64,000 nt of DNA from CAG-177 sp003514385 (GCA_051920445.1 JBPPLN010000001.1:992001-1056000), one strand, 5' to 3'; shown: positions 24,337 to 33,275, counted from the stretch's first letter. The notes: generated from the letters alone by a model not told the origin. Numbers and translations are program-made.

Positions 24337-26514
24337 TTACTGCGTTCTGAGTATCTCCTCGAGCTCGTCGGCGGTGATATCGCCGCCCGCGCTCTCCTCT
24401 TTGAGCAGACCGTTGTAGCGGCCTATCCAATAGGGCATGATGAGATTGTATGAGCCGTTGACGCCGATGCTATTGTCCCATCTACCCTGGCGGGCATGGA
24501 AGAAATCAGTGCCCGTGCCGCCGCGCTCATCCATTGCAACGGCATAGGGTATCGGCTTCTCGGTGTTTTTATACCAGAGCATGCCGTCCTCTTCGCGGGC
24601 ATCGAGGCGAGTGGTGTTGTCGATAAATATCTCACGGGAGCTGACGGGATAGCGCGAAGCCTGCCATGCAAGAACATCTTTGCAGGGTCTGCCGAATGCG
24701 TCATATTTCTCCTCATCGGGGTACATCAGCTGATAGACGAGCGACCATTCTATATCGCGCCCGTATTTTTCGAGCCTCCACCAGCAGTCCGCGCCGCGCC
24801 TGAACTTTTCGAGCAGTATCGGATCATCCTCGAGCTGCGACATGGTGTAATAGACTATCGCCGCCATGCGCGTGTCGGAATAATTCATCGTCTTGACGAC
24901 CATCGGGAACAGCGTCTCGGAGTCAAGCTCCTCGTTGTGCAGAAATTCTTTTATCTTGTTTTCATATCGCTCGTAGTGCTCGCAGGCGAGGTCGGCGTAA
25001 CGATAGGGCTCTTCGAGCGCGAGCTTGCGGTATTCTTTATCCCAGCGCTCGTTGCCTGTGACATGATGCGCAACTTTAAACAGCTGGAGCAGGATCATCG
25101 TGCCGAGCGGTCCGTCCTCGTAGCCCTCGCAGTCGCGGTTTAGATAATATTCCCTCGTCATGCGCGCCCATGAGGTCGGCTGACCGCCCGCATCCGTATG
25201 GGCATAGTCGTTGTCCGCGAAGTGGCGGGCGTGGCGCTCGGCTATCGTCGCGATTATCTCGCGGAGCTCCGGGTCGTCCTCGCCGAGTATGTCATAGGCG
25301 AGCTGCCATATCGCATAGTGTCCGGTCAGCTCATCGTTCGAGGTGTCGCATTTATAGACTATATCGTCGTCGCCCCAGTGCTTGCCAGTAGCGGGGTCAA
25401 CCTCGTCCGCATAGAGGCGGCGCAGGCGCTCGGGTATTTCGAGCGAGCTGTCAACGGTCAGCAGTCCGGGCAGATCATCGCCCTTGTCGCTGCTCGTGGG
25501 CACGCGCACACTGACTAGCTTTCCGTCTGGGTCATAGACTTTTTTGAAGAAGACGCCGTCATGGAACGGTATCGGGTCGTTTACGGGGTCGGTGACATGA
25601 TAGGAGCGCGCTATATAACCCTCAACGTTGCGGAAAACTATCTCCGGCACCGCGTCGCGCTCCGCCCAGTCATCTTCATCGACGGGGCCGAGCTCGGCGT
25701 GAACAAAGCCCGCAGGACCGAAATCGGGGATGTTCAATTTTCCCTCTCTGCCGCGCTTGAGATAGCCTTTTGAGGCGCGGTTTGTGCCGGGCTCATTGTA
25801 GCGGACAAATGCCGCGACTTTGCCCTTCCACGAGGGTATGTATTCAAGCAGGAGCACGGCCTCCGTCCAGCGGGTCGCAACTTTGCGCGCGTGCTCTATC
25901 TGCTCGGGGGTATACTTCGGGTCATTCTTCATCACGCCGTAGCGGCAGATGTCGCCCATCGCGACAAGAGCAGTCCAGAGTCCGTCGTTGTCGGACTCAT
26001 GGGGCACCCAGCGGTTTCTCTCGGCGCTCCAATCAGTGCCGCTGAGCATTCCGCGGCGCTGAACGATTCTCTCGTCCATGGCGGAATGAAGATTCGCCTT
26101 GTGCTCGACCGAGAGCAGACGCATCTCAATGTGCGAAACGCCGGTTTCGGTCAGCACCCATACGCCGTCGCTGCCGTCAGGCTCAACAGCTTTGACATTA
26201 TTATCAAACATGCAGGCGTTGGCTCTGAAGCATTGCACGCGGTCGAGCTCATCCTTTTCGCTCTCGTCTATGCGCCAAAGTCCCTCGTTTGTGCCTATCC
26301 ACAGCACATTTTTATCGTCAACGCAAAAGCAGGTGACATCGCGGGGCGCTATGAACTCCGGCAGGCGTTTCTTTTCATTTTCGCCGAGTTCTTTTTTCGC
26401 CAGAGCCTCGAGTTCTGCCGCCTTTTCGGGTCTGTCTTCTTTTTTGTACCGCATCGCAACGCGCATCAGGCGCGCCGAAAGCGAAGCCGGTTTTCCGTGG
26501 TAATCGTGTTTCAT
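24337..26514 (-). CDS. Large protein of unknown function with a two-component-propeller-type motif
   Basis: A 725-residue protein that I cannot assign. Near residue 55-80 is a single Reg_prop-like blade (DVTCFCVDDKNVLWIGTNEG), followed by NNVKAVEPDGSDGVWVLTE. The remaining 550 residues are rich in Trp, Tyr and acidic residues and look mostly helical, resembling an (alpha/alpha)6 barrel of the kind seen in glycoside hydrolases or lyases (SWARMTREYYLNRDCEG, MAAIVYYTMSQLEDD, GGTGTDFFHARQGRW). No signal peptide. The open frame starts at 26544, but ATG 26514 has AGGAGGG at ideal spacing. Confidence 0.55.
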   Translation of the reverse strand: MKHDYHGKPASLSARLMRVAMRYKKEDRPEKAAELEALAKKELGENEKKRLPEFIAPRDVTCFCVDDKNVLWIGTNEGLWRIDESEKDELDRVQCFRANACMFDNNVKAVEPDGSDGVWVLTETGVSHIEMRLLSVEHKANLHSAMDERIVQRRGMLSGTDWSAERNRWVPHESDNDGLWTALVAMGDICRYGVMKNDPKYTPEQIEHARKVATRWTEAVLLLEYIPSWKGKVAAFVRYNEPGTNRASKGYLKRGREGKLNIPDFGPAGFVHAELGPVDEDDWAERDAVPEIVFRNVEGYIARSYHVTDPVNDPIPFHDGVFFKKVYDPDGKLVSVRVPTSSDKGDDLPGLLTVDSSLEIPERLRRLYADEVDPATGKHWGDDDIVYKCDTSNDELTGHYAIWQLAYDILGEDDPELREIIATIAERHARHFADNDYAHTDAGGQPTSWARMTREYYLNRDCEGYEDGPLGTMILLQLFKVAHHVTGNERWDKEYRKLALEEPYRYADLACEHYERYENKIKEFLHNEELDSETLFPMVVKTMNYSDTRMAAIVYYTMSQLEDDPILLEKFRRGADCWWRLEKYGRDIEWSLVYQLMYPDEEKYDAFGRPCKDVLAWQASRYPVSSREIFIDNTTRLDAREEDGMLWYKNTEKPIPYAVAMDERGGTGTDFFHARQGRWDNSIGVNGSYNLIMPYWIGRYNGLLKEESAGGDITADELEEILRTQ

Positions 26515-26606
26515 CGGCGTCCCTCCTGAGATAAATTTACACATTATATATTATATCAGAGGTCAGCCCTCGGAGTAAAGCTTTTTTCCGATTCTCCGCA
26601 AAAGTA

Positions 26607-27176
26607 TCAATCCCAAATCCATTTGGAAAAATACGTGTTTTGATAATAAATGACTCTCTCTGTCCTCTCCCCGTCAGAAAAAATATGCTGCGAGCCGAAC
26701 TGCTCGACTTCGCTGAAGCCGCGATTTTTCATATATTCCGCGAACAGCTTGTAGTCCGGTCGGGCGACAACTACTCTCGGCGAGCGTTGTATCTCAACAC
26801 ATTCCCTGTCGGCAGCCGTCACCTGCACAAATCCGTTGGCGGCAGCAAAAAAATTCGCCGTGCCGAATTTTGCGGATGATATCAGACTGCCGCCGAGCAA
26901 AACGGCGATCAACAGAACTGCCGCAAATGCGGATATCACAATATGTCTTTTCCTATTAATCTTCCCTGCAAAAGCTTTGAGCCGCTTTTCGTCATCATTT
27001 TCCGCATCCGAAACGGCAGTCTCAATAACATCGGCGACTTTCAGCTTTTCGAGCTCCGCGCGGCACTCGGCGCACCCGATAAGATGCTCTTCAACGAAAG
27101 ATTCCGTGTCCGCGCTCACCATTTTATCAGCATACAGCGGCAGAATATCGCGAATGATATTGCACTCATTTCTCAT
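26607..27176 (-). CDS. Anti-sigma factor with zinc-finger (zf-HC2) and one TM helix
   Basis: A 189-residue membrane protein. The N-terminal zinc-binding anti-sigma domain has CNIIRDILPLYADKMVSADT, then EHLIGCAECRAELEKL, giving the H-x3-C-x2-C pattern. A single helix near residue 80-100 (HIVISAFAAVLLIAVLLGG) anchors it, followed by an extracytoplasmic domain of about 90 residues that may sense a signal. It overlaps the upstream sigma gene by 11 bases, the usual arrangement for an ECF sigma and its inhibitor. The stimulus is unknown. Confidence 0.85.
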   Translation of the reverse strand: MRNECNIIRDILPLYADKMVSADTESFVEEHLIGCAECRAELEKLKVADVIETAVSDAENDDEKRLKAFAGKINRKRHIVISAFAAVLLIAVLLGGSLISSAKFGTANFFAAANGFVQVTAADRECVEIQRSPRVVVARPDYKLFAEYMKNRGFSEVEQFGSQHIFSDGERTERVIYYQNTYFSKWIWD

Positions 27177-27669
27177 TTTCGTTCTCCTCCAATCCTGTTC
27201 TTATCATGCTACGCGCCCGATGATAAGTGACACACGCCCAGTTTTCGGTTTTGCCGAACAGCTCGCCTATCTGCTTATAGCTGAGCTGCGCAAATACGCG
27301 CCACATAAACACCTCTCTGTACGGGTCGGGAATAGAGCGCAGGATTTTCCGCGCCCTCATTGCCTCATCACGCTTCAATATCTGCTCTTCGGCGTTTCCT
27401 TCAAAGGCGGGCAGATTGAAGAGAACGGAATCATCGACGCTATCCGTCCGAGCGGCTTTTTTGAGATAAGTATAATAGCAGTTTTTTGCTATCTGACACA
27501 GCCAAACGCGGATGTCGCACTCGCCGCGAAAGCCTTTTATCGAACGCATGGCCCTATAGAAAGCTTCGCTCGTGATATCATCGGCTATATCCTCGCTGTC
27601 CGAGAGTCGTTTGATATAAAGAAACACATCGTCGAAATAATCGCGGTATATTTTTTCAAACTCCGTCAC
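27166..27669 (-). CDS. ECF-type RNA polymerase sigma factor
   Basis: A 167-residue sigma-70 family protein with sigma2 (FEKIYRDYFDDVFLYIKRL, EDIADDITSEAFYRAMRSI) and sigma4 (LRSIPDPYREVFMWRVFAQL, SYKQIGELFGKTENWACV). The region between carries the DIRVWLCQIAKN stretch. GTG 27669 is favoured as the start because AAAGGAGG precedes it. The upstream ATG would sit inside the Shine-Dalgarno. It is co-transcribed with its anti-sigma factor. Direct control targets are not visible in the window. Confidence 0.9.
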   Translation of the reverse strand: MTEFEKIYRDYFDDVFLYIKRLSDSEDIADDITSEAFYRAMRSIKGFRGECDIRVWLCQIAKNCYYTYLKKAARTDSVDDSVLFNLPAFEGNAEEQILKRDEAMRARKILRSIPDPYREVFMWRVFAQLSYKQIGELFGKTENWACVTYHRARSMIRTGLEENENEK

Positions 27670-27727
27670 TCTGCCGCCTCCTTTCATATATAAGACTGCG
27701 CTAAACTCAAAATCTTACAAAATTTTT

Positions 27728-27764
27728 AAAGCGGCAATTAAATTTTTAACCGCCGCTTTTGCTT
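27728..27764. terminator. Terminator of the hemolysin-III gene
   Basis: AAAGCGGC pairs with GCCGCTTT around an AT-rich loop. On minus a TTTAAAAATTTT tail follows. Confidence 0.72.
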
Positions 27765-27783
27765 TTATTTTAAATTTAAATAA

Positions 27784-28458
27784 TCACGCGGCCGCGAATA
27801 TATATTCGTATATCACATACGCGTGTATCATGCTGCCCGCGACCATGAACATATGAAACGGCACGTGGAACCACGGGTGTTTTCTGCCTACGGCGCAGAA
27901 TATCGAGCCGAAAAGGTAGACCGCGCACCCGAGCACGAGAAGCAGCAGCGCATGGACATTTATCTCGTCTATAACCGCAAGCGAGCAGGAGAGCATCACC
28001 GCGCCGGCGATTATATACACCGCGACGCACGCGGCTTTCGTCTTTTGGAAAAAGAACAGCTTGGCGATAAAGCCGAACAGCACGCTTCCCCAGCCGAGCA
28101 GGAGCACTACGGCACAGCAGATTTTATTGTGATTATAGAGCGTTATGAGCGAGCACGGGGTCGCCGTGCCCGCGAGCAGCACGGGGATAACCAGATGATC
28201 GACAAGACGCGCCGTCCGCTTCGCCTCGCCCCGCGGCAGACCGTGGTAGACCGCCGACGAGCCGTAGAGCAAAATAATCGAAAGTCCGTAGACGACGGCC
28301 GCTGCCGTATATCTCGCACTGCCCAAGGGCAGGGCTTTTTTTATCAGCAAAACGAGCACTGCCGCGCCGAAAATCGCGCCGAGCGCGTGGGTGACGCAGT
28401 TGAGCGCATCCTGCGCCTTTGTGTATTCTATAAGCTCCACGCTGTCTTTGTTTTTCAT
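27784..28458 (-). CDS. trhA: Hemolysin III/TrhA family membrane protein
   Basis: A 224-residue seven-helix protein of the PAQR/HlyIII family. The conserved metal-site residues are present: His near residue 24 in NCVTHALGAIFGA, Ser and His in YGSSAVYHGLPRG, Asp and His in RLVDHLVIPVLLAG, and the C-terminal HPWFHVPFHMFMVAGSMIH. Bacterial members are linked to membrane energetics and fluidity homeostasis (TrhA). A promoter-like TTGACT-N18-TAAACT lies just upstream and GGAGG precedes the start. It is monocistronic. Confidence 0.9.
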   Translation of the reverse strand: MKNKDSVELIEYTKAQDALNCVTHALGAIFGAAVLVLLIKKALPLGSARYTAAAVVYGLSIILLYGSSAVYHGLPRGEAKRTARLVDHLVIPVLLAGTATPCSLITLYNHNKICCAVVLLLGWGSVLFGFIAKLFFFQKTKAACVAVYIIAGAVMLSCSLAVIDEINVHALLLLVLGCAVYLFGSIFCAVGRKHPWFHVPFHMFMVAGSMIHAYVIYEYIFAAA

Positions 28459-28487
28459 GTTCAGACCTCCGAAGCACTGATAGATAA

Positions 28488-28517
28488 AGTTTACTCTCTA
28501 TAGCATGATAAAGTCAA
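28488..28517 (-). promoter_or_regulatory. Promoter of trhA
   Basis: On minus: TTGACT (28517-28512), an 18-bp spacer and TAAACT (28493-28488), about 30 bases upstream of the start. Confidence 0.6.
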
Positions 28518-28537
28518 CAGGGTTTTCCGCGCAAAAA

Positions 28538-28576
28538 AATTATCCGCCGCACAAATTGCAGCGGATAATTGAATTT
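28538..28576 (-). terminator. Terminator of the GH3 gene
   Basis: AATTATCCGC pairs with GCGGATAATT. On minus the stem runs straight into TTTTTTT. Confidence 0.85.
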
Positions 28577-28583
28577 TAGTCTA

Positions 28584-31061
28584 TCAGATGTTCTTGAGCA
28601 GGTTCGGGAGTCCCTTGACAACGGCGGGGATCGCCTTGCCTATAAGGACGAATATGCCGCGTCCCATAGGCTTCTTGTCGTTGAGGATATCCAGAAGCTG
28701 ATGTCCGAGTTCCTCGCTGAACACACCCATGCTCATGGAGACGAAGTTCTTGACGGGAGTCTGGAGCGCGATGGAGCACGCCATGCCCTCGCTGCCGACG
28801 AACTTGCGCAGCATCTTGCAGAGTTTCGCGCCGTTCTTGCCGCAGGCGGAGTCCTCAAGAGTGTTGGCGAATGTCAGATTCGGATAGTCGTGAATCTCAC
28901 TTTCGGGAATCTCATGGCCGAGAAGAGCTTTGAACTGATCGTCCGGGACATTCATAACATCCGCCGAATAATAAGCGGGCATGGTCTCTCTGAGATCCTT
29001 GACGGGGGCGTCAACAGTGCTCTCGACCTTTACACTGCCCTCGAGGCGGATATCGCGGCTCGATGCGCCGACGAGAATCTTATAATTATCCGTCTCAACA
29101 TGCCAGTCGCCGAGATCGACATCGTAGAATGCGAACGCGCGCTTGCTGAGCCCGATTTCGACTTCTTTCTCTTCGCCAGCCTTGAGGAAGACTTTCTTGA
29201 AGCCCTTGAGTTCCTTCTCGGGGCGGAAGATGGTGCTGTTTTCCTGGGCAACATAGAGCTCGGCAACCTCTGCGCCGTCTCTGTCGCCGGTGTTCTTTAT
29301 CTTGAATGAAACCTTGAGAGTGTCGGTATCCTTGATGCTGTCCGCAGAGACCTTGAGGTCGCTGTACTCGAAAGTAGTGTAAGACAGACCGAAGCCGAAC
29401 GGGAACAGGACGTTCTTCTTCGCGGTGTCATAGTAGCGGTAGCCGATATACAGACCCTCGCGATACTCAACAGTAGCGGTATGTCCGGGGAAGTTGTTGT
29501 AGCAGGGAGTGTCCTCGAGTGAGAACGGATAAGTCTCGGCAAGCTTGCCGGAGGGGTTGACATCGCCGAAAAGGATATCGGTGACTGCGCTGCCGCTCGC
29601 CTCGCCGCCGAGATAGCTGTTGAGCAGAGCCTTTGCCTCGCCTATCCACGGCATCTCGACAACTGCGCCGCCAGCAAGGACGACAACGATGTTCTCGGTG
29701 ACTCCGCGTATAGCGCTGAGCAGTGCGACATGCTCTGGCGGAATGCGAAGATGGGTTCTGTCGAAGCCCTCGGACTCGAACTCGTCGGTAAGACCGATGA
29801 ACAGAACTGTGACATCCGCTTTCTTTGCCGCCTCAACTGCATCGGCTATGTAAGTCTCGGGAGAATTTTTCTTCTCCTTCTTCGTCATCGCGTAGCCGTC
29901 GGCATAGATAACATCGATGCCCTCTTCGAACATGGTGTTATATGCGCTGTCGATTTTTATAGAGTTTACAAGAGAGCTGCCGGCGCCCTGATGACGCGGT
30001 TTCTTTGCCATCTGACCAATAACTGCGACTTTTGCCTTCTTGCTCAGGGGCAGGATATTGTCGTCGTTCTTGAGAAGCACCATGCTCTCGCGCGCAATCT
30101 TGCGTGCCGCCGCGTGATGCTCACCCGCATTGTAGCCCTTGCCGTCTGCAAGAACTTCCTTTGCGCGCATGATAACATCAACAACGCCGTCGACCATCTC
30201 ATCGAGGAAGTCCTCGCTGATCTCGCCGCGCTTGACTGCGTCATATATCTTTCTGTTGCCGTCGCCGTTCGAGGTGGGCATCTCGAGGTTCTGACCTGCG
30301 AGCAGACCGAGAACGCGGTCGTTCTCTGCGCCCCAGTCGGTGACTATCATGCCCTCAAAGCCGAAATCATGGCGGAGGACATCGGTAAGGAGCCACTTGT
30401 TTTCTGCGCCGTAGACGCCGTTGAGGCGGTTATACATGCACATGATGGTCCAGGGCTGAGACTCCTTGACGGCTATCTCATAAGCGGTGAGATATATCTC
30501 GCGCAGAGTTCTCTCGTCAACAACTGCGCTGACGGTCATTCTGCGGGTCTCCTGGCTGTTGACCGCGTAATGCTTGAGCGAAGTGCCGATACCCTTGGAC
30601 TGAACGCCGTTTATAAAAGCGGCGGACATCTTGCCGGCAAGATACGGATCCTCCGAGAAATACTCAAAGTTTCTGCCGCACAGGGGCGAACGCTTCATAT
30701 TCGTTCCGGGGCCGAGCAGGACGGAGACCTTCTCCGCTATGCACTCCTCGCCGAGGAGCTCACCCATGCCGTAGATAAGCTCGGGATCCCATGAGCAGGC
30801 GGTCGTGGCAGCGGTGGGATAGCAGACAGCAGGAATGCCGCCGAGCAGCGCATCCATGCCTTCGCCCTTCTTATCCTTCTTCTTGGGCTCGTCCTTATCA
30901 TGGGTGCCTACGCTGTTGCGTATACCGTGAGGGCCGTCGCTCCAGAGTATGGACGGTATGCCCAGACGCTCGATGGACGCGGTGTGCCAATAGTCGCTGC
31001 CGGAGCAGAACGCGACTTTTTCTTCCAGCGTCATCTGCGAGATGAGATCTGCGTGTTTCAT
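28584..31061 (-). CDS. Glycoside hydrolase family 3 beta-glucosidase-type enzyme
   Basis: An 825-residue intracellular GH3 enzyme. The N-terminal catalytic barrel begins at MTLEEKVAFCSGSDYWHT and includes SDGPHGIRNSVG and the KHYAVNSQETRR motif. The nucleophile Asp is in FEGMIVTDWGAEND. The C-terminal alpha/beta sandwich (SMVLLKNDDNILPLS) and a fibronectin-III-like domain (GAEVAELYVAQ) follow. An additional 120-residue helical tail comes after the Fn3-like domain. Substrates are probably beta-glucosides from plant material taken up as oligosaccharides. The frame is open from 31142, but ATG 31061 has TTGGAGGT at the right distance. No transporter is adjacent. Confidence 0.93.
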   Translation of the reverse strand: MKHADLISQMTLEEKVAFCSGSDYWHTASIERLGIPSILWSDGPHGIRNSVGTHDKDEPKKKDKKGEGMDALLGGIPAVCYPTAATTACSWDPELIYGMGELLGEECIAEKVSVLLGPGTNMKRSPLCGRNFEYFSEDPYLAGKMSAAFINGVQSKGIGTSLKHYAVNSQETRRMTVSAVVDERTLREIYLTAYEIAVKESQPWTIMCMYNRLNGVYGAENKWLLTDVLRHDFGFEGMIVTDWGAENDRVLGLLAGQNLEMPTSNGDGNRKIYDAVKRGEISEDFLDEMVDGVVDVIMRAKEVLADGKGYNAGEHHAAARKIARESMVLLKNDDNILPLSKKAKVAVIGQMAKKPRHQGAGSSLVNSIKIDSAYNTMFEEGIDVIYADGYAMTKKEKKNSPETYIADAVEAAKKADVTVLFIGLTDEFESEGFDRTHLRIPPEHVALLSAIRGVTENIVVVLAGGAVVEMPWIGEAKALLNSYLGGEASGSAVTDILFGDVNPSGKLAETYPFSLEDTPCYNNFPGHTATVEYREGLYIGYRYYDTAKKNVLFPFGFGLSYTTFEYSDLKVSADSIKDTDTLKVSFKIKNTGDRDGAEVAELYVAQENSTIFRPEKELKGFKKVFLKAGEEKEVEIGLSKRAFAFYDVDLGDWHVETDNYKILVGASSRDIRLEGSVKVESTVDAPVKDLRETMPAYYSADVMNVPDDQFKALLGHEIPESEIHDYPNLTFANTLEDSACGKNGAKLCKMLRKFVGSEGMACSIALQTPVKNFVSMSMGVFSEELGHQLLDILNDKKPMGRGIFVLIGKAIPAVVKGLPNLLKNI

Positions 31062-31233
31062 TAAAAAACCTCCAATTTTCACTTGATATTTATAAAAATG
31101 AGTTAGTTTCAAATGAGTCAACGCGTGTCGAACGCACGCCATATAAAATGATTATATCATACATCCGAATAAAAAGTAAATATAAAACGGCAAAGAACTG
31201 CGCTCATTTAATACAAATTATCCGAAAAATAAA

Positions 31234-31316
31234 ACTGCGGGCAACACTTTTCGGCAAAGTGTCCCGCAGTCCGATTAAAATAAAAAACTGCCATGGGATA
31301 CCCACAGCAGTTTTTG
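31234..31316 (-). terminator. Tandem terminators closing the L10-L7/L12 operon
   Basis: Two strong minus-strand terminators lie in tandem. AACTGC/GCAGTT with inner TGGG/CCCA and a T6 tail is at 31283-31316. ACTGCGGG/CCCGCAGT with inner ACACTTT/AAAGTGT and a TTTTATTTTT tail is at 31234-31270. Confidence 0.88.
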
Positions 31317-31331
31317 TTATTCAAAGTTAAA

Positions 31332-31709
31332 TTACTTAACCTCGACAGTTGCGCCTGCCTCTTCGAGCTTAGCCTTAGCAGCCTCAGCGTCGTCAGCAGA
31401 AACCTTCTCCTTAACAGCCTTGGGAGCGCCGTCAACGAGCTCCTTAGCTTCCTTCAGACCAAGACCGGTGATCTCACGGACAGCCTTGATGACGTTGATC
31501 TTAGCAGCGCCGGCAGAAGTAAGGATAACGTCGAACTCGGTCTGCTCCTCAGCAGCAGCAGCGCCGCCCTCAGCGGGAGCAGCAACAGCAACAGCAGCAG
31601 CAGCGGAAACACCGTATCTCTCCTCAACAGCGGAGACGAGCTCGGAAAGCTCGATAACGGTAAGGGTGTCAAGAGTCTCTAAAATGCTTGTAATTTTCTC
31701 GTTTGCCAT
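31332..31709 (-). CDS. rplL: 50S ribosomal protein L7/L12
   Basis: A 125-residue stalk protein. The N-terminal dimerisation helices (ITSILETLDTLTVIELSELV) are followed by an Ala-rich hinge and the factor-binding globular domain (EFDVILTSAGAAKINVIKAVREITGLGLKEAKELV). It recruits translation GTPases to the ribosome. It follows rplJ by about 36 bases. Unlike in most bacteria it is followed by terminators and not by rpoB. Confidence 0.97.
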   Translation of the reverse strand: MANEKITSILETLDTLTVIELSELVSAVEERYGVSAAAAVAVAAPAEGGAAAAEEQTEFDVILTSAGAAKINVIKAVREITGLGLKEAKELVDGAPKAVKEKVSADDAEAAKAKLEEAGATVEVK

Positions 31710-31745
31710 TTTGAATTACCTCCAATTAGTAAGTTAGCTTTTTCT

Positions 31746-32279
31746 TTAAGCTTCGGCTGCCGCCTCTTCAGCGGGAACCGGGGTTGCGCCGCCCTTTTCA
31801 ACAAGAGCCTGCATAGCTCTGGCGAAAGCGGCGATGGGTGCGTTGAACGCGTTGCAGACGGTAGCAAGAAGCACGTCCTTTGAAGGCAGCTTTGCAAGGC
31901 TCTCGACAGTGTCGACGCCTATGACCTTACCGTCCAGGAAGCCCTTCTTAACAGTGAAGGTCTTGCTGGTGCTTGCAAATTTGCAAAGGATGCGGGCAGC
32001 GGCGGTGTAGTCCTCCGCGCTGGTTGCGATAGCGGTTGTGCCCTCAAGAACATCATCGATATCGGAAAGCTCGGCCTTCTCGGCTGCAAGCTTGAGGATA
32101 GTGTTCTTGACGACTGCGTACTTGACGCCCGCCTCACGAAGATCCTTACGCAGCTTTGTGTCGTCCTCAACAGTGATACCCTTGTAGTCAACGATAACAC
32201 CTGCGACGGAAGAGCTGAGTGTGTCTGCAAGATCGCTCACGATCTGCTTCTTCTGTTCAAGAATTTTTTCGCTTGGCAT
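31746..32279 (-). CDS. rplJ: 50S ribosomal protein L10
   Basis: A 177-residue L10 that anchors the L7/L12 dimers to 23S rRNA. It starts MPSEKILEQKKQIVSDLA and carries GVIVDYKGITVEDDTKLRKDL and YAVVKNTILKLAAEK. An Ala-rich C-terminal helix binds L12. The ORF extends to 32363, but GGAGGTGAAACT precedes ATG 32279, and the additional codons lie in the leader RNA. Expression should be under L10 autogenous control through the leader. Confidence 0.96.
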   Translation of the reverse strand: MPSEKILEQKKQIVSDLADTLSSSVAGVIVDYKGITVEDDTKLRKDLREAGVKYAVVKNTILKLAAEKAELSDIDDVLEGTTAIATSAEDYTAAARILCKFASTSKTFTVKKGFLDGKVIGVDTVESLAKLPSKDVLLATVCNAFNAPIAAFARAMQALVEKGGATPVPAEEAAAEA

Positions 32280-32315
32280 AGTTTCACCTCCGGAAATGGT
32301 GGTTGCAAAGGCAAA

Positions 32316-32351
32316 AGGAAAAACCCTCTTCCGCAAGCTGGGAAAAGGGTT
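32316..32351 (-). terminator. Attenuator hairpin in the rplJ leader
   Basis: On minus, AACCCTTTTCC pairs with GGAAGAGGGTT and is followed by TTTTTCCTTTT. It sits between the L10-binding region and the rplJ start, so it can work as a premature terminator. Confidence 0.7.
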
Positions 32352-32466
32352 GAATATCTGCATAATACGCAGCTGTACTGCGCGCAGCTTCCTTTCCTCG
32401 GCAGGCGGTTTTCACCTTATGCCGGGCCTAAAGCCCGTTGCACCTGCTGTCTTTGGTTAGAACAGC
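32352..32466 (-). ncRNA. Ribosomal protein L10 leader RNA
   Basis: The minus-strand leader contains AACCAAAGACAGCAGGTG near its 5' end and the later CCTGCCGAGG segment, the conserved arms of the bacterial L10 leader. L10(L12)4 binds this fold to repress its own operon. Assigned from the recalled consensus and from its position before rplJ. Confidence 0.8.
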
Positions 32467-32472
32467 TTTATT

Positions 32473-32501
32473 ATATTAACACACGAACTGGCGCGTGTCA
32501 A
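32473..32501 (-). promoter_or_regulatory. Promoter of rplJ-rplL
   Basis: On minus: TTGACA (32501-32496), 17-bp spacer, TAATAT (32478-32473). It lies just after the rplA stop and gives the L10 leader as its first transcribed sequence. Confidence 0.8.
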
Positions 32502-32509
32502 TAACTTTT

Positions 32510-33220
32510 TTATTCGGCAGAGCCCGCGTTGAGAACCTTAGAGGGGTTGATGCGGATGCCGGGGCCCATGGTCGAAGCAACGACGCAGGACTTGATATAC
32601 TGACCCTTGGACGAAGCGGGCTTAGCCTTGACTATAGCGTCGAGCAGGGTGTTGAAGTTCTCACCGAGCTTCTCAGCGCCGAAGGAAGCCTTGCCGATGG
32701 GGCAGTGGATGATGTTGGTCTTGTCGAGACGGTACTCGATCTTACCGGCCTTAGCCTCGTTGACAGCCTTGGCGACATCGGGGGTAACCGTGCCTGCCTT
32801 GGGGCTGGGCATAAGACCTCTGGGGCCGAGAACCTTACCGAGACGGCCGACGAGACCCATCATGTTCGGAGCAGCGATAGCGACATCGAAATCCATGAAG
32901 CCCTCGCCCTGGATCTTAGCGACAAGATCCTCAGCGCCGACGATCTCAGCGCCTGCGGCAGCAGCAGCCTCAGCGTCTGCGCCCTTAGCGAAGACGGCTA
33001 CGCGAACATTCTTGCCGGTGCCGTTCGGAAGAACGACAGCGCCTCTGACCTGCTGGTCAGCGTGGCGGGAGTCAACACCCAGGCGGATGTGGACTTCGAC
33101 AGTCTCATCGAACTTTGCCGTTGCAGTCTTAACGGCTATGTCAAGAGCCTCGCTGGGCTCATAAAGGGCAGCTCTGTCAACAAGCTGAGCGCCCTGGTTG
33201 TATTTCTTACCGTGTTTCAT
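32510..33220 (-). CDS. rplA: 50S ribosomal protein L1
   Basis: A 236-residue L1, full length. MKHGKKYNQGAQLVDRAALY is at the start. ETVEVHIRLGVDSRHADQQVRGAVVLPNG and VGRLGKVLGPRGLMPSPKAGTV are the rRNA-binding signatures. It forms the mobile L1 stalk near the ribosomal E site. It follows rplK in the same transcript. Confidence 0.97.
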   Translation of the reverse strand: MKHGKKYNQGAQLVDRAALYEPSEALDIAVKTATAKFDETVEVHIRLGVDSRHADQQVRGAVVLPNGTGKNVRVAVFAKGADAEAAAAAGAEIVGAEDLVAKIQGEGFMDFDVAIAAPNMMGLVGRLGKVLGPRGLMPSPKAGTVTPDVAKAVNEAKAGKIEYRLDKTNIIHCPIGKASFGAEKLGENFNTLLDAIVKAKPASSKGQYIKSCVVASTMGPGIRINPSKVLNAGSAE

Positions 33221-33275
33221 TATAGTTTCCTCCCAATCGTGTGGTTAAATCGGATTCTTCCTCCCACAGGAAGCA

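Noticed and set aside
28459..28517. Possible riboswitch upstream of trhA
   Set aside because: The leader is only about 30 bases after the promoter and has no conserved riboswitch blocks.
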